Translations under genes and position numbers: made by a program
In this document: positions 27,872 to 37,362 of the stretch, piece after piece
Numbering within the stretch: position 1 is the stretch's first letter
How the letters are laid out: each line of letters opens with the position of its first letter
Assembly: GCA_046533895.1 (NCBI GenBank)
Contig: JAWDOK010000003.1
Location: forward strand, 131,566-195,565
Direction: 5' to 3'
Source of the DNA: Acidianus hospitalis
GTDB lineage: Archaea; Thermoproteota; Thermoprotei_A; Sulfolobales; Sulfolobaceae
Length of the DNA: 64,000 nt
The notes under the pieces: model-generated
Told to the model about the DNA's origin: nothing
Databases searched by the model: none
The model's input: only the letters and a program-made list of their open reading frames with translations

Positions 27872-28549
27872 TTATTTATGTCCTCCTATTATATTAATTA
27901 AACGTTTCGTAACAAGTAATGGATCACTACTCCTAGTTATTGCCCCTCCTACCACATAAATGTTTATAGGTAAATCTAAGAGATCTACAATGTTCTTCTC
28001 GTTTAATCCTCCAGCAACTGATACCAGTGAGAACTCTGAGATTTGCTTAATTTCATTCTTTAAAGAGGTTACTGTAATTCCACGTTCTTTTTGAACGTCT
28101 AATCCCACGTGCAAACCTATTATATCAACTCCTAATTCCTTTAATCTTTTTGCCCTCTTTACTGGATCATTAACATTAATTAAATCAGCTTGGACTACTA
28201 TTCCTAGTTCTTTTGCCTTATCTACTGCAGATTTTATTGTAGAATCGCTCATTATTCCCAAAACAGTCATTATATCTGCGTTGCCCAATTTAGCAATTTC
28301 AACTTCTACGTCTCCAGCGTCAGCTGTCTTTGTATCTGCTAAGAGAATTTTGTCTTTAGCTACTTCTCTTAGTTGTTTCATTCCTCTAATTCCTTCTGCT
28401 TTAACTAACGGAGTTCCAACTTCTACTATGTCTACTCCTCCTTCTATTGCCATTTTTGCTATTCTTATTGCATCGTCAAGAGATATGAAATCTAACGCTA
28501 CTTGTAAGTTCTTTTTACTCGAAATTCTTTCAAGGACTTCGTCTTTCAT
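27872..28549 (-). CDS. 3-hexulose-6-phosphate synthase (OMPDC superfamily)
   Basis: 225-residue TIM barrel with the superfamily residues D20 (VALDF), E43 (VEVGTP) and the D72-x-K74-x-x-D77 motif (LLADTKTADAG). The match is to hexulose-phosphate synthase rather than OMP decarboxylase. In archaea without a full oxidative pentose pathway it makes ribulose 5-phosphate by running the ribulose-monophosphate route in reverse. Divergent from pyrG with about 90 bp between. Confidence 0.85.
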   Translation of the reverse strand: MKDEVLERISSKKNLQVALDFISLDDAIRIAKMAIEGGVDIVEVGTPLVKAEGIRGMKQLREVAKDKILLADTKTADAGDVEVEIAKLGNADIMTVLGIMSDSTIKSAVDKAKELGIVVQADLINVNDPVKRAKRLKELGVDIIGLHVGLDVQKERGITVTSLKNEIKQISEFSLVSVAGGLNEKNIVDLLDLPINIYVVGGAITRSSDPLLVTKRLINIIGGHK

Positions 28550-28638
28550 ATGACATAAGCGGACGAGGTAATAATTAAATTAATCTATAAAAGAGTTTTT
28601 AAGCTCAAAAGCCAAGTACTTGTTACTGTGATTATGTA

Positions 28639-30234
28639 TTGACAAAGTTCGTAATAGTAACTGGTGGTGTATTATCTAGTGTAGGAAAAGGTACTGTTGC
28701 AGCATCCATAGGGCTTCTTTTGAAAGCTAGGGGATACAAAACATCTGTAGTAAAAGTAGATCCTTATATCAATGTTGATGCAGGCACCATGAATCCTTAT
28801 ATGCACGGAGAAGTTTTTGTCACAGATGACGGTGCAGAGACCGACTTAGATTTAGGGCATTATGAAAGATTCCTCGATATAGACATGAGTAAACATAATA
28901 ATATTACTGCAGGGAAAGTTTATTTTGAAGTAATAAAGAAGGAAAGAGAAGGAAAGTATCTAGGGCAGACTGTTCAAATTATACCGCATGTTACTGATGA
29001 AATAAAATCAATGATTAGGAAAGTAGCAGAATTGGATAAGGCAGATATCGTAATAGTAGAAATAGGAGGTACAGTAGGAGATATAGAAAGCTTACCATTC
29101 CTTGAAGCGGTTAGGCAAATGAAGTTAGAGGAGGAAGAGCATGATATAGTCTTTATTCACGTTGCGTTAGTAGAATATCTTAATGTAACTGGAGAATTAA
29201 AAACTAAGCCTCTGCAGCATAGTGTTCAAGAGTTAAGAAGGATAGGAATTCAGCCTGATATTATAATAGCAAGATCTATAGTACCAATAGATGAGGAAAC
29301 TAAGAAGAAAATTGCATTGTTCACTAATGTAAAACCCGAGTACATTTTCTCGAATTATGACGTTTCAACAGCCTATGAAGTTCCTCTAATTTTAGAAAAG
29401 CAATCACTTCCTTCAAAGCTTTTATCAAAGCTTGCATTAAAGGATACTCCGCCTAAGCTTGATGATTGGGTAAATTTTGTAAATGCCATAAAGAACGGTA
29501 ACAAAGTCGTTAGAATAGGTTTGGTAGGAAAGTATACAAAACTAAAGGACAGTTACTTGAGTATAAAAGAAGCAATATATCATGCTTCTGCAATGTTGCA
29601 CCTTAAGCCTCAAATTGTTTGGATAGAATCTACTGACCTAGAGAAAGATAATGCTGTAGAGGAAAAATTGAAAGGATTGGACGGGATAGTAGTTTTACCT
29701 GGCTTCGGAGCTAGAGGAGTCGAAGGTAAATTAAAAGCAATAAAATACGCTAGAGAAAACAATGTTCCATATCTAGGTATTTGCTACGGCTTACAGCTAG
29801 CTGTAGTTGAGTTCGCCAGAAACGTTTTAGGTCTTAAAGGTGCTCATACTACTGAAGTTGATCCTAATACACCTTATCCTGTCGTCACTTTGCTAGATGA
29901 GCAAAAAAGAGTTACGCAAGTAGGAGGAACTATGAGATTAGGTGCACAGAAGATTATTCTTAAAGAAGGTACAATAGCTTATAACCTTTATGGAAAATCA
30001 GAAGTTTATGAAAGACATAGGCATAGGTATGAGGTTAATCCAGAATATGTAGATAAACTGCAGTCTGCTGGTATGATAATCTCTGGAGTTAGTGAGAACG
30101 GTCTAGTTGAGATGATAGAATTAAAGGATCATAAGTTCTTTGTAGCTACTCAAGCTCACCCAGAGTTTAAGAGCAGACCTTTAAGACCTTCACCTTTATT
30201 TGTTGGATTCTTGAAGGCTGCTGCCGGACTCTGA
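28639..30234 (+). CDS. pyrG: CTP synthase
   Basis: 531 residues. The amidoligase P-loop GGVLSSVGKGTVAAS at about 9-23 and the C-terminal glutamine amidotransferase with nucleophile C382 in GICYGLQL are both present, with the triad His/Glu in AQAHPEF. It converts UTP to CTP with glutamine. The start codon is TTG at 28639; an out-of-frame ATG lies 5 nt earlier. The 3' end overlaps the convergent regulator by 39 nt. Confidence 0.97.
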   Translation: MTKFVIVTGGVLSSVGKGTVAASIGLLLKARGYKTSVVKVDPYINVDAGTMNPYMHGEVFVTDDGAETDLDLGHYERFLDIDMSKHNNITAGKVYFEVIKKEREGKYLGQTVQIIPHVTDEIKSMIRKVAELDKADIVIVEIGGTVGDIESLPFLEAVRQMKLEEEEHDIVFIHVALVEYLNVTGELKTKPLQHSVQELRRIGIQPDIIIARSIVPIDEETKKKIALFTNVKPEYIFSNYDVSTAYEVPLILEKQSLPSKLLSKLALKDTPPKLDDWVNFVNAIKNGNKVVRIGLVGKYTKLKDSYLSIKEAIYHASAMLHLKPQIVWIESTDLEKDNAVEEKLKGLDGIVVLPGFGARGVEGKLKAIKYARENNVPYLGICYGLQLAVVEFARNVLGLKGAHTTEVDPNTPYPVVTLLDEQKRVTQVGGTMRLGAQKIILKEGTIAYNLYGKSEVYERHRHRYEVNPEYVDKLQSAGMIISGVSENGLVEMIELKDHKFFVATQAHPEFKSRPLRPSPLFVGFLKAAAGL

Positions 30235-30504
30235 GAGTACTATAATAATCCTATCATATTTTGATTTTATCATTTTTTTAATTCCCTTTTCACCATTCTC
30301 ATATGAAATTTCTATTAATCCTGCATTTTGTAATTCTGCTACTTGTGAGCTTATATTTCCTTTTGACATCATCAGTTCATTACTTAATTCTGTTATACTC
30401 TTTGGTTTTTCAGCTACTAATTTTAGTATATTTATTCTAGTCATTGAAGAAAATGCAGTTGAAACTCTTAGTATATCTTCTGGATCTGTTACTACAAGTT
30501 CCAT
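30196..30504 (-). CDS. ArsR-like winged-helix transcription regulator
   Basis: 102 residues from the ATG at 30504 (MELVVTDPEDILR); the frame extends 10 codons further without resemblance to the family. The winged helix runs about 18-80 (TRINILKLVAEKPKSITELS, then MSKGNISSQVAELQNAGLIE). No obvious metal-binding cysteines. Ligand and targets unknown. It is divergent from the SmAP gene and overlaps pyrG at its 3' end. Confidence 0.75.
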   Translation of the reverse strand: MELVVTDPEDILRVSTAFSSMTRINILKLVAEKPKSITELSNELMMSKGNISSQVAELQNAGLIEISYENGEKGIKKMIKSKYDRIIIVLSESGSSLQESNK

Positions 30505-30568
30505 GAATAAAAAGCTGACAAATACTTTGTTCAAAAGTCTTTTGCCGTGAAAAACGCTAAGTCATTCT

Positions 30569-30576
30569 TTTATATT
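30569..30576 (+). promoter_or_regulatory. TATA box of the SmAP gene
   Basis: TTTATATT places a transcription start near 30597. A purine-rich GGAAGAGGAG follows at 30594-30603, which supports translation from the TTG at 30611 rather than the TTG at 30587. Confidence 0.45.
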
Positions 30577-30610
30577 AGTTAGATAATTGATTAGGAAGAG
30601 GAGATTTATA

Positions 30611-30874
30611 TTGCAAGCTAAAGTTGAGAATCCATTAAAGAACATTAAATCAGCTGTAAATAAAATTGTATTAGTTAAACTTAAAGATGGCTCTGAGTAC
30701 ATTGGTAAATTAGAACAGACTGACGGTACAATGAATTTAGTACTTAGAGACTGTACTGAACTTAGAGAAGGTACTGCAGAACCGGTAGCAAAATATGGCA
30801 GAGTTCTAATAAGAGGTAGTAATGTTCTCTTTATAAGTATTGATTATGAAACGATAATGAATAAAGAAAAATAA
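30611..30874 (+). CDS. Sm-like archaeal protein (Lsm)
   Basis: 87 residues from TTG 30611. The Sm1 motif lies in IVLVKLKDGSEYIGKLEQTDGTMNLVL and Sm2 in GRVLIRGSNVLFISI. It forms a ring that binds U-rich RNA. The open frame begins at 30587, but the shorter start gives the usual N-terminus (MQAKVENPL) and a Shine-Dalgarno at 7 nt. AdoMet synthetase follows 31 nt later. Confidence 0.92.
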   Translation: MQAKVENPLKNIKSAVNKIVLVKLKDGSEYIGKLEQTDGTMNLVLRDCTELREGTAEPVAKYGRVLIRGSNVLFISIDYETIMNKEK

Positions 30875-30905
30875 TTTTAAAACATCAAACGAAAGTGAAA
30901 GTATA

Positions 30906-32117
30906 ATGAAAAACATCGTAGTTGAACCTGCAAGGGTTCAAGATATTAATAATTTGCCTGTAGAATTAGTAGAAAGAAAAGGCACAGGACATCCGGATTA
31001 TATTGCTGATTCTGCTTCAGAAGAAGCTAGCAGAAAATTATCCTTATATTACCTAAAGAAATTTGGTACAATACTTCATCATAATTTAGATAAAACTCTT
31101 GTAGTAGGCGGCCAAGCTCAGCCAGAATTTAAAGGAGGGGAAGTCATACAACCAATCTACATTATAGTTGCAGGTAGGGCAACTACTGAGGTTAGAACCG
31201 AAGATGGTATTCAGAACGTTCCTGTAGGTACTATAATAGTTGAAAGCGTTAAAAACTGGATAAAGAATAATTTTAGATATTTAGATCCAGAAAAACATGT
31301 TATTGTTGATTATAAAGTGGGTAAAGGATCTACTGATCTTGTTGGAATATTTAATAAAGGCAAGACAGTTCCTTTATCTAATGATACAAGCTTCGGGGTT
31401 GGATTTGCTCCTTTCTCTACATTAGAGGAATTAGTATATCAAACAGAAAGAATGTTAAATTCTAAAGAAGTAAAATCTGAACTTCCAGAGATCGGCGAGG
31501 ATATAAAAGTCATGGGATTAAGAAGAGGTAAAGAAATAGATCTTACAGTAGCAATGTCAACTATAAGCGAGTTAATAGACGATACTAATCATTATTTAGC
31601 AATTAAGGAGGAAGCTAAGCAGAAGATTTTGGATTTAGCAAGCAGATTAGCTCCTGACTATAAAGTTAATGTTTACATAAACACTGGAGATAGAGTCGAT
31701 CAAGGAATTTTGTATTTGACAGTCACTGGAACTTCGGCTGAGCATGGAGACGACGGAATGACTGGTAGAGGTAATAGAGGAGTTGGCCTTATAACACCTA
31801 TGAGACCGATGTCGTTAGAAGCAACAGCTGGTAAAAATCCAGTAAATCATGTTGGTAAGATATATAACGTAATGGCAATGCTAATCTCTAAGAAGATTAT
31901 AGAGGAGACTAAAATTAGGAATGTTCAAGTTGAAGTTCTAGGCCAAATAGGTAGGCCAATAAATGATCCTCTTGTTGTTAATGTAGAAGTTGGCACGGAA
32001 AACGGTAAAATATCTGATGATTTAAAGAACGAGATTAATGGAATTGTAGACGAATATCTAGAATCATTTAATAAAATCACAGAACTAATATTAGATGGCA
32101 AAGTTTCCATGTTTTGA
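30906..32117 (+). CDS. mat: S-adenosylmethionine synthetase, archaeal type
   Basis: 403 residues of the archaeal AdoMet synthetase family, distinct from bacterial MetK. Features include ERKGTGHPDYIADS near 24-37, KGSTDL and the glycine-rich GDDGMTGRGNRGVGLI near 284-297. It makes AdoMet from ATP and methionine, the donor for the methyltransferases and radical enzymes implied elsewhere. The 3' end overlaps the convergent DUF460 gene by 27 nt. Confidence 0.96.
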   Translation: MKNIVVEPARVQDINNLPVELVERKGTGHPDYIADSASEEASRKLSLYYLKKFGTILHHNLDKTLVVGGQAQPEFKGGEVIQPIYIIVAGRATTEVRTEDGIQNVPVGTIIVESVKNWIKNNFRYLDPEKHVIVDYKVGKGSTDLVGIFNKGKTVPLSNDTSFGVGFAPFSTLEELVYQTERMLNSKEVKSELPEIGEDIKVMGLRRGKEIDLTVAMSTISELIDDTNHYLAIKEEAKQKILDLASRLAPDYKVNVYINTGDRVDQGILYLTVTGTSAEHGDDGMTGRGNRGVGLITPMRPMSLEATAGKNPVNHVGKIYNVMAMLISKKIIEETKIRNVQVEVLGQIGRPINDPLVVNVEVGTENGKISDDLKNEINGIVDEYLESFNKITELILDGKVSMF

Positions 32118-33923
32118 TTTTTGTCTCCTATATTCTTCAATTATGTTCTTTATATCATTAATATCCATTTCTTTCTGGATTTCTTTCTCTTTACTTAATT
32201 TACGTATATCATCTAGTATATTTGATTTACAGATTATGAAGTCTTTTCCTACATAATTAAATATTGAAGGATTAACTTCTTCTCCTAAAATTCTGACTTT
32301 ATAATCTGAGATTTCGATAAGCGAGTTAGATTTTATAATATTTACTTTTCCCTCTACTAATTCATCAATAATCCCTTCAAGCTTATTTATTTTGTCCGAG
32401 TAATCCTTTATTATTTCTTGAAGTTTTAAAATTGATTTGTTTCTTTCCTCTAATTCCGTTTTTAGTCTATACAATCTTCTATCTCTTTCAACCTCTGCGT
32501 TAAACTGTGTTCTTATCTCATATAATTTCTTTTCTAATTCATATTTTTCATTTAATAGCCTTGTAATAGTCCTTCTTAATCTAAATATTTCATGCTTTAA
32601 TTCAGAATTCTCTGTAAATGTTTTATTCTCTGGCTGTTTTTCTTTAACCTCAGTTTTCTCTACTTTTATGATTTCCTTATTCTCTTCCTCTGCTATCTCA
32701 TTTTCAATCTGTTTCTCTATGCATTCTGCCACTGTCTTTCCTTCGATAATGCACTTATATATTGCGTACTCATCTATATCTAGGTCGAGTTTTCTTATAG
32801 TAGAAAACGCTTGAGACAGTTTGTTTTCTAATTCTTTATATGCTTTTAACGCAGCAGCTAACGAATCTCTGATGTGAGGATCTGTAATATTTAAGTTATG
32901 TTTTTCAGAATATTCTTGAAGTAATTTTTGTTTTTCATCTACACTTAAGGACTTATCTGGCACATATAATTTTGCTTTTAGTATTCCTGCTATCTTTTTT
33001 ACAGCATCTGGCACAGGGTTTACATCAGTAGCTATTATTATTGCCGAACCTTTTTCTGATAATTTATTTATTATTTCTTCTCTATCAATTCCTTTTTTAG
33101 ATTCTAAAATTACTGGATTACCATGAATATCTATTGCAGAAATTCCTACAAATATTCCTGGATCAATTCCTACTATTATAGGCTTTTTCTCTATCTTTTT
33201 GTTAGTTTCAAAATCTATCTTAGTTTTATATACTGGTCTGATTTCTAAGTTAACGTCATGTCCACTCATCTTTTTAACTAGTCCATAAAGCCTTTCTCTT
33301 GGTGCGTAGACTATGAATGTAGCATTTTCTAAACCGCTCTTTGATCTCCTTAATATTACGTCATAGTCTATGTTATTCCTATCTAGAGTCTCTTTTACCT
33401 CTTTAAAAACCCTTAATATTAATCCCCTAATATGTCTTTTATACCTATTAGAGCTCATTCCTCCTGGCCCTAAGTGTCTACCTCGGGAAATTATTATTTT
33501 AGTTTTATTTTCTGTGAGCTTAATTTTAGTTCCTGCACCTTTTAGCGCCAAATAAGCAGCTAGGTATGCTGTCTTACTAGGATTAGGCTTTCCTTGTATT
33601 TCTATACCCATGTTTTTGGCTACTTCCCTTATATCCATAAATCTTCCATCATTGTAAGTTACTTGGACTAGTTCTACATTATCTGGAAATAGGCTAATTA
33701 TTTTAATTACTTGCCTATCATTTTCTCCAAGTTCGTATATATTATCCGTTGCTACGATAGAAACTTCGTATTCCCAAGCTAATCTAATTATCTTAGAGAT
33801 GCCTATTTCATCGTATTTTTGAACTATATTCCCATTCTCATCCAAGATTACTACCGAGTATTTTGCGTCTAGTAGATTAGCAGGACTACTGCCCGGATTT
33901 ATATCTATTCCCATAATCCTCAT
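32091..33923 (-). CDS. DUF460 protein: RNase H-like fold with coiled coil
   Basis: 610 residues of the archaeal DUF460 family. Residues 1-120 and about 245-340 have RNase H-like features (GIDINPGSSPANL, then GIDPGIFVGISAIDI and ATDVNP). A long heptad-rich coiled coil covers about 410-545, and a basic tail ends the protein. Function is not established. It overlaps the RIO2 gene by 4 nt and so is translated in the same operon. Confidence 0.75.
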   Translation of the reverse strand: MRIMGIDINPGSSPANLLDAKYSVVILDENGNIVQKYDEIGISKIIRLAWEYEVSIVATDNIYELGENDRQVIKIISLFPDNVELVQVTYNDGRFMDIREVAKNMGIEIQGKPNPSKTAYLAAYLALKGAGTKIKLTENKTKIIISRGRHLGPGGMSSNRYKRHIRGLILRVFKEVKETLDRNNIDYDVILRRSKSGLENATFIVYAPRERLYGLVKKMSGHDVNLEIRPVYKTKIDFETNKKIEKKPIIVGIDPGIFVGISAIDIHGNPVILESKKGIDREEIINKLSEKGSAIIIATDVNPVPDAVKKIAGILKAKLYVPDKSLSVDEKQKLLQEYSEKHNLNITDPHIRDSLAAALKAYKELENKLSQAFSTIRKLDLDIDEYAIYKCIIEGKTVAECIEKQIENEIAEEENKEIIKVEKTEVKEKQPENKTFTENSELKHEIFRLRRTITRLLNEKYELEKKLYEIRTQFNAEVERDRRLYRLKTELEERNKSILKLQEIIKDYSDKINKLEGIIDELVEGKVNIIKSNSLIEISDYKVRILGEEVNPSIFNYVGKDFIICKSNILDDIRKLSKEKEIQKEMDINDIKNIIEEYRRQKSKHGNFAI

Positions 33924-34789
33924 GCTTTCCCCTTGATAAAATCCATTATATAGTTCAAATCTTCAGTTATATTGTATTTTTTACTGAAAAATGAAATTAT
34001 ATTATTAATATCTCTATTTAGCAAATTATCGTCGTCTTGCTTCCATTGAGGCCAGTCAATTATATAAGGACTCTCGTTATCTCCTATAATTATATTATAA
34101 GGACTTAAATCTCCATGTACCATTTTATTACAATATAAATATGCAATCCTAAGGGATCCTATTATTGAATCTAATACTTCCTTAGGGTTATTTAACTCTG
34201 CCTTAAGTAAGCTTGGCCCTTCTATGTATTCCATGGCTACTGCATTATAAGCGTAACCTAGAGGTTTTGGTACTTTAGCTAAATTTTCTGATAAACATTT
34301 TAATGCAATATATTCATTCTTTGCATTATCAAGCGTTATTGAAATCCAGCTTCTTTTTTCTCTATAACCTCTCAGTTTCCTAGCATTTTTATAACTAGAA
34401 TTTCCTACTCTATGGAATTTTACTATTATAGTATTATTGTCAAAATCATATCCGTAGTACACATTGCTCTCTTTTCCTTCTCCTATTATTAGACCTAGTC
34501 TATTTAGAATTTTATTCACATAAAGCATTTTTATTGCTAGAATATCCAAGCCCGTAAACGTTATTTTATACGCTCTTTTACCAGTGATTATGTCCCATGA
34601 GATAGCTCTTAAATTCCTTAACTTTTCTAAAGAAATTCTTAATTCAGTATCAGTAAAGTTTAATCTATCTTTTAATTCCTCTTCAGTCAAATATTCATAT
34701 TTATCTTTTAATTCTACAAACGTTTTAAGTACTAAATAGTCCTCTGGAAGCACCAATGAAGCTTTTTCTGCTAAAGTAAGGGATGGCAT
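33920..34789 (-). CDS. rio2: RIO2-type atypical protein kinase
   Basis: 289 residues. An N-terminal winged helix (about 1-90) is followed by the RIO kinase core. The ATP loop is GEGKESNVYYG at 103-113, the lysine K124 lies in IIVKFHR, the catalytic loop is HGDLSPYN near 225, and the metal-binding IIDWPQW near 246. Rio2 acts in maturation of the small ribosomal subunit. It sits 33 nt after the NFACT gene and overlaps DUF460, forming a ribosome-linked operon. Confidence 0.92.
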   Translation of the reverse strand: MPSLTLAEKASLVLPEDYLVLKTFVELKDKYEYLTEEELKDRLNFTDTELRISLEKLRNLRAISWDIITGKRAYKITFTGLDILAIKMLYVNKILNRLGLIIGEGKESNVYYGYDFDNNTIIVKFHRVGNSSYKNARKLRGYREKRSWISITLDNAKNEYIALKCLSENLAKVPKPLGYAYNAVAMEYIEGPSLLKAELNNPKEVLDSIIGSLRIAYLYCNKMVHGDLSPYNIIIGDNESPYIIDWPQWKQDDDNLLNRDINNIISFFSKKYNITEDLNYIMDFIKGKA

Positions 34790-34822
34790 AAGATTATTAA
34801 TATTAAATTAGCGTTAGGGTTA

Positions 34823-36523
34823 TTATTGTTTATCATTAGTTTCTTTAACTACTTTAATTATTTTTGACTTTCCAGGTAAAATCGATAGCATCTCATTTTT
34901 AAGTTCTTTTCCAGCATTTATAGAGTTCGCCTCGCTAAGTATTTTTACTATTCTATCTGCGGTTCTTTCCAATTCATCACCAGGGGAAATTAGTACGTAA
35001 TTTTTAACTTTAGCCGAAACACTATTTTCTGAACCAACAACAATTTCAAGGGAATCATTTATCTTGAAACCGATTGCTAAGTTTAATTTTACCGATTTAA
35101 TATAATTCTTCTTTCCATATATCATAAAGGAACCTTTTGGCAAATATTCCCCGGTAGGCGGACTTTTAGACACTTGGCTTCCGTAAACCCAAAATACATC
35201 AACTGCCGCTAAACCTAATTTCCATGCCTTTGAATAGCTTGCTGCAATGACTGCAGCATCGTAAATATCTTGTTCTGTAATATTTTTAGGGTTTTTAATT
35301 ATAGTAGCAGCAGCACCTTGGATATCTGCGTGCAAAAATATGTCGTTATCCTCTAGGAGTTTTCTTACTAAGCTTTCGTTTTGGTCAGCGTCTTTACCAG
35401 CTATTACTAAGAATCCATTAGTAGTGAAACTCCACCTATATTTCTCATACCATTCTTTCTTCCTTATTGATAATTTTCTCCCTTCTTCTTCTTTTTTTAT
35501 CTCAATTTCGATTTCATTAAGTTTTCTTTTCAATTCTTCTAGAGTTTCTTTAGCTTTCTTACTTTTTTGCACGTATTCCTTTGCTTTATCAAAATATAGT
35601 GAAGCGTTTTTAGCTACTGATAATTTAGGGTCTATTTCTATTTCCTTACCCTCAAGCTTAATCTTCTTTTCTTTATTCTTTATAGCATTCTCAACCTCCA
35701 TGTAATGTTCCATTATTTCTTTACCTATTTTTCTTAGTTCTTCCGCCTTCTTTTCGTATTCCTTTATGTTTTCTTCTATTTGTTGGATAGTTTTCTCAAG
35801 CTTTTTCTTTTCTCCTTCAATTTTTTCAGTTATCTTTTGTATCTCTTTTTGTTTAGTTAGCTCGAGAAAATATTCGTCTATGACGTCATTAAAGCTATTT
35901 CCTTTTTCGCAACCTTCAAACTCTATTGGCATAAAATTTATCCCTTTTTGAATGCAAGGTGTTATTTTACCCTCAGCAATAGATTTTTCCAATTTTTCAT
36001 ACTCTTCCTCTGCATTGACAGACTCCGTTAGATGCAAGGCGAATAGTATATCCTTAGGTACGACTACCTTATTTGGTTTTGGTGGCTGTACATAAGGTAA
36101 GCCGGGCTTTACAACTCTATCTTTAAATTCCTTATACTCTGTAGAGAATTTTATTTTATCTTGTTCATCTAATACTAAGAGCAAACCTCTAGGTAATAAT
36201 TCAACTATTATCTTCATACCATTATTTAACGCAATTTTAAGGATTCTTTCCTTGTCTATTATTTGAACGTCTGAGATTACGAGATCTCTTATTAATTCCC
36301 TTAGGGATTTAGCTTTATTCCCAATTTCTTTTTGGATATCGTATTTTGTGAAGTTTATTCTAACTCCGGGCTCTATTATTAGATTTTTATCAGAATTCTT
36401 GCAATGCAACTTAAATATGAATACGTTATCCAATTTTTCCAAATTGTAAATATTATCTATTCTACAGCCTATTAGCTCGTTTTTATTTTCAACTATCCAT
36501 GCTAGTAAATCTATATAGCTCAT
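34823..36523 (-). CDS. NFACT protein (Rqc2/NEMF/RqcH homologue)
   Basis: 566 residues from ATG 36523 (MSYIDLLAWIV); the frame extends to 36622, but the TATA-like CTATAAAG at 36549-36542 supports the inner start. It has an NFACT-N domain, a long coiled coil (about 235-360) and an NFACT-R domain (FLVIAGKDADQNESLV, then DIFLHADIQGAA). Homologues bind stalled 60S/50S subunits with peptidyl-tRNA and add C-terminal tails, a ribosome rescue role that is inferred here. Confidence 0.88.
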   Translation of the reverse strand: MSYIDLLAWIVENKNELIGCRIDNIYNLEKLDNVFIFKLHCKNSDKNLIIEPGVRINFTKYDIQKEIGNKAKSLRELIRDLVISDVQIIDKERILKIALNNGMKIIVELLPRGLLLVLDEQDKIKFSTEYKEFKDRVVKPGLPYVQPPKPNKVVVPKDILFALHLTESVNAEEEYEKLEKSIAEGKITPCIQKGINFMPIEFEGCEKGNSFNDVIDEYFLELTKQKEIQKITEKIEGEKKKLEKTIQQIEENIKEYEKKAEELRKIGKEIMEHYMEVENAIKNKEKKIKLEGKEIEIDPKLSVAKNASLYFDKAKEYVQKSKKAKETLEELKRKLNEIEIEIKKEEEGRKLSIRKKEWYEKYRWSFTTNGFLVIAGKDADQNESLVRKLLEDNDIFLHADIQGAAATIIKNPKNITEQDIYDAAVIAASYSKAWKLGLAAVDVFWVYGSQVSKSPPTGEYLPKGSFMIYGKKNYIKSVKLNLAIGFKINDSLEIVVGSENSVSAKVKNYVLISPGDELERTADRIVKILSEANSINAGKELKNEMLSILPGKSKIIKVVKETNDKQ

Positions 36524-36541
36524 GGAATTTTTCCTTGGTAA

Positions 36542-36549
36542 CTTTATAG
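36542..36549. promoter_or_regulatory. Possible shared bidirectional TATA element
   Basis: CTTTATAG reads CTATAAAG on the other strand. Its centre is about 23 bp from the NFACT ATG at 36523 (minus) and 27 bp from the GTG at 36573 (plus), both in the range for leaderless starts. Confidence 0.4.
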
Positions 36550-36572
36550 CCATCTTCTTACATTTTAGAAAT

Positions 36573-36821
36573 GTGGATATTGAAGATAAAATTCTCTTAG
36601 TGAGGGGAATATTGGGGTCCATAGCAGGAGTAATTTCTGCTTTTTCTAGTTCTTTCGTTTATGCAGCAATAACTGTTTTAGTTTCATATATCATTAGTAT
36701 TCCAATAGTAGTATTCTATTTCAAGATCAAGAGAAATTGGCTAGTTTTTGGTAAAGGCAGTTTAACACTAGCTATAGCTTGGTTTTTAATACTAGTTTCT
36801 GTATATAATGTGTTTGGATAA
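36573..36821 (+). CDS. EMC6-like small membrane protein
   Basis: 82 residues from GTG 36573. It has V-RGILGSIAGVISA, two or three hydrophobic segments (about 10-30, 33-50 and 63-80), and FGKGSLTLAIAWFLILVSVY. This pattern fits the EMC6/Rab5-interacting family, whose archaeal members are thought to work with EMC3/YidC-like insertases in membrane protein insertion. The frame extends upstream to 36522, but that would overlap the NFACT start. The Mut7-C gene follows after 1 nt. Confidence 0.6.
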   Translation: MDIEDKILLVRGILGSIAGVISAFSSSFVYAAITVLVSYIISIPIVVFYFKIKRNWLVFGKGSLTLAIAWFLILVSVYNVFG

Positions 36822-36822
36822 C

Positions 36823-37362
36823 ATGCAAAGCAAGTTTATTGCTGATGCAATGCTAGGTAAGCTAGCTAGATGGCTTAGAATTTTAGGGTATGATACTTAT
36901 TATAGTAATGACATCGAAGATTGGAAGGTTATAAAAATTGCTGAGAAAGATAAAAGAGTTATATTAACAAGAGATAGAGGCTTATGTATTAGGGCTAAGA
37001 AAAAGGGTTTAGAGTGCTTTCTTATTCCTCCAGATTATGATATTATATCAATTTTAGCTAAGCTTTCTATAAAATATGGAATAGATTTAGAGGCAAGGAT
37101 TGAAGCTTCTAGATGCTCTGAATGTAATGGAATTCTAGAAAAAGTTGATGAAAATAGATGGCGTTGTACAAGATGTAAGAAAGAATATTGGAAGGGAAAG
37201 CACTGGAAGACAATCGAAGAGATACTTATTAAGGCAAAATCAAAGAAAGAAAAAGATGAGCTTAGTTACAATTCAAGAACTAGGAATAGAGGAGGGCAAA
37301 ACACTAGTCAAGATAGCAAGACAAGCAATAATGAAAAAATTGGGGTTGCAAAGCTCAATTAG
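36823..37362 (+). CDS. Mut7-C RNase-domain protein with zinc ribbon
   Basis: 179 residues from ATG 36823. The PIN-like Mut7-C domain shows FIADAMLGKLARWLRILGYD and VILTRDRGLC with acidic catalytic residues. A zinc ribbon follows with CSECNG and CTRCKKEYWKGKHW. The predicted activity is ribonuclease. The last 36 residues are encoded in DNA that also encodes the N-terminus of the next gene in another frame (107-nt overlap), so the tail may be a recent extension. Confidence 0.75.
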   Translation: MQSKFIADAMLGKLARWLRILGYDTYYSNDIEDWKVIKIAEKDKRVILTRDRGLCIRAKKKGLECFLIPPDYDIISILAKLSIKYGIDLEARIEASRCSECNGILEKVDENRWRCTRCKKEYWKGKHWKTIEEILIKAKSKKEKDELSYNSRTRNRGGQNTSQDSKTSNNEKIGVAKLN

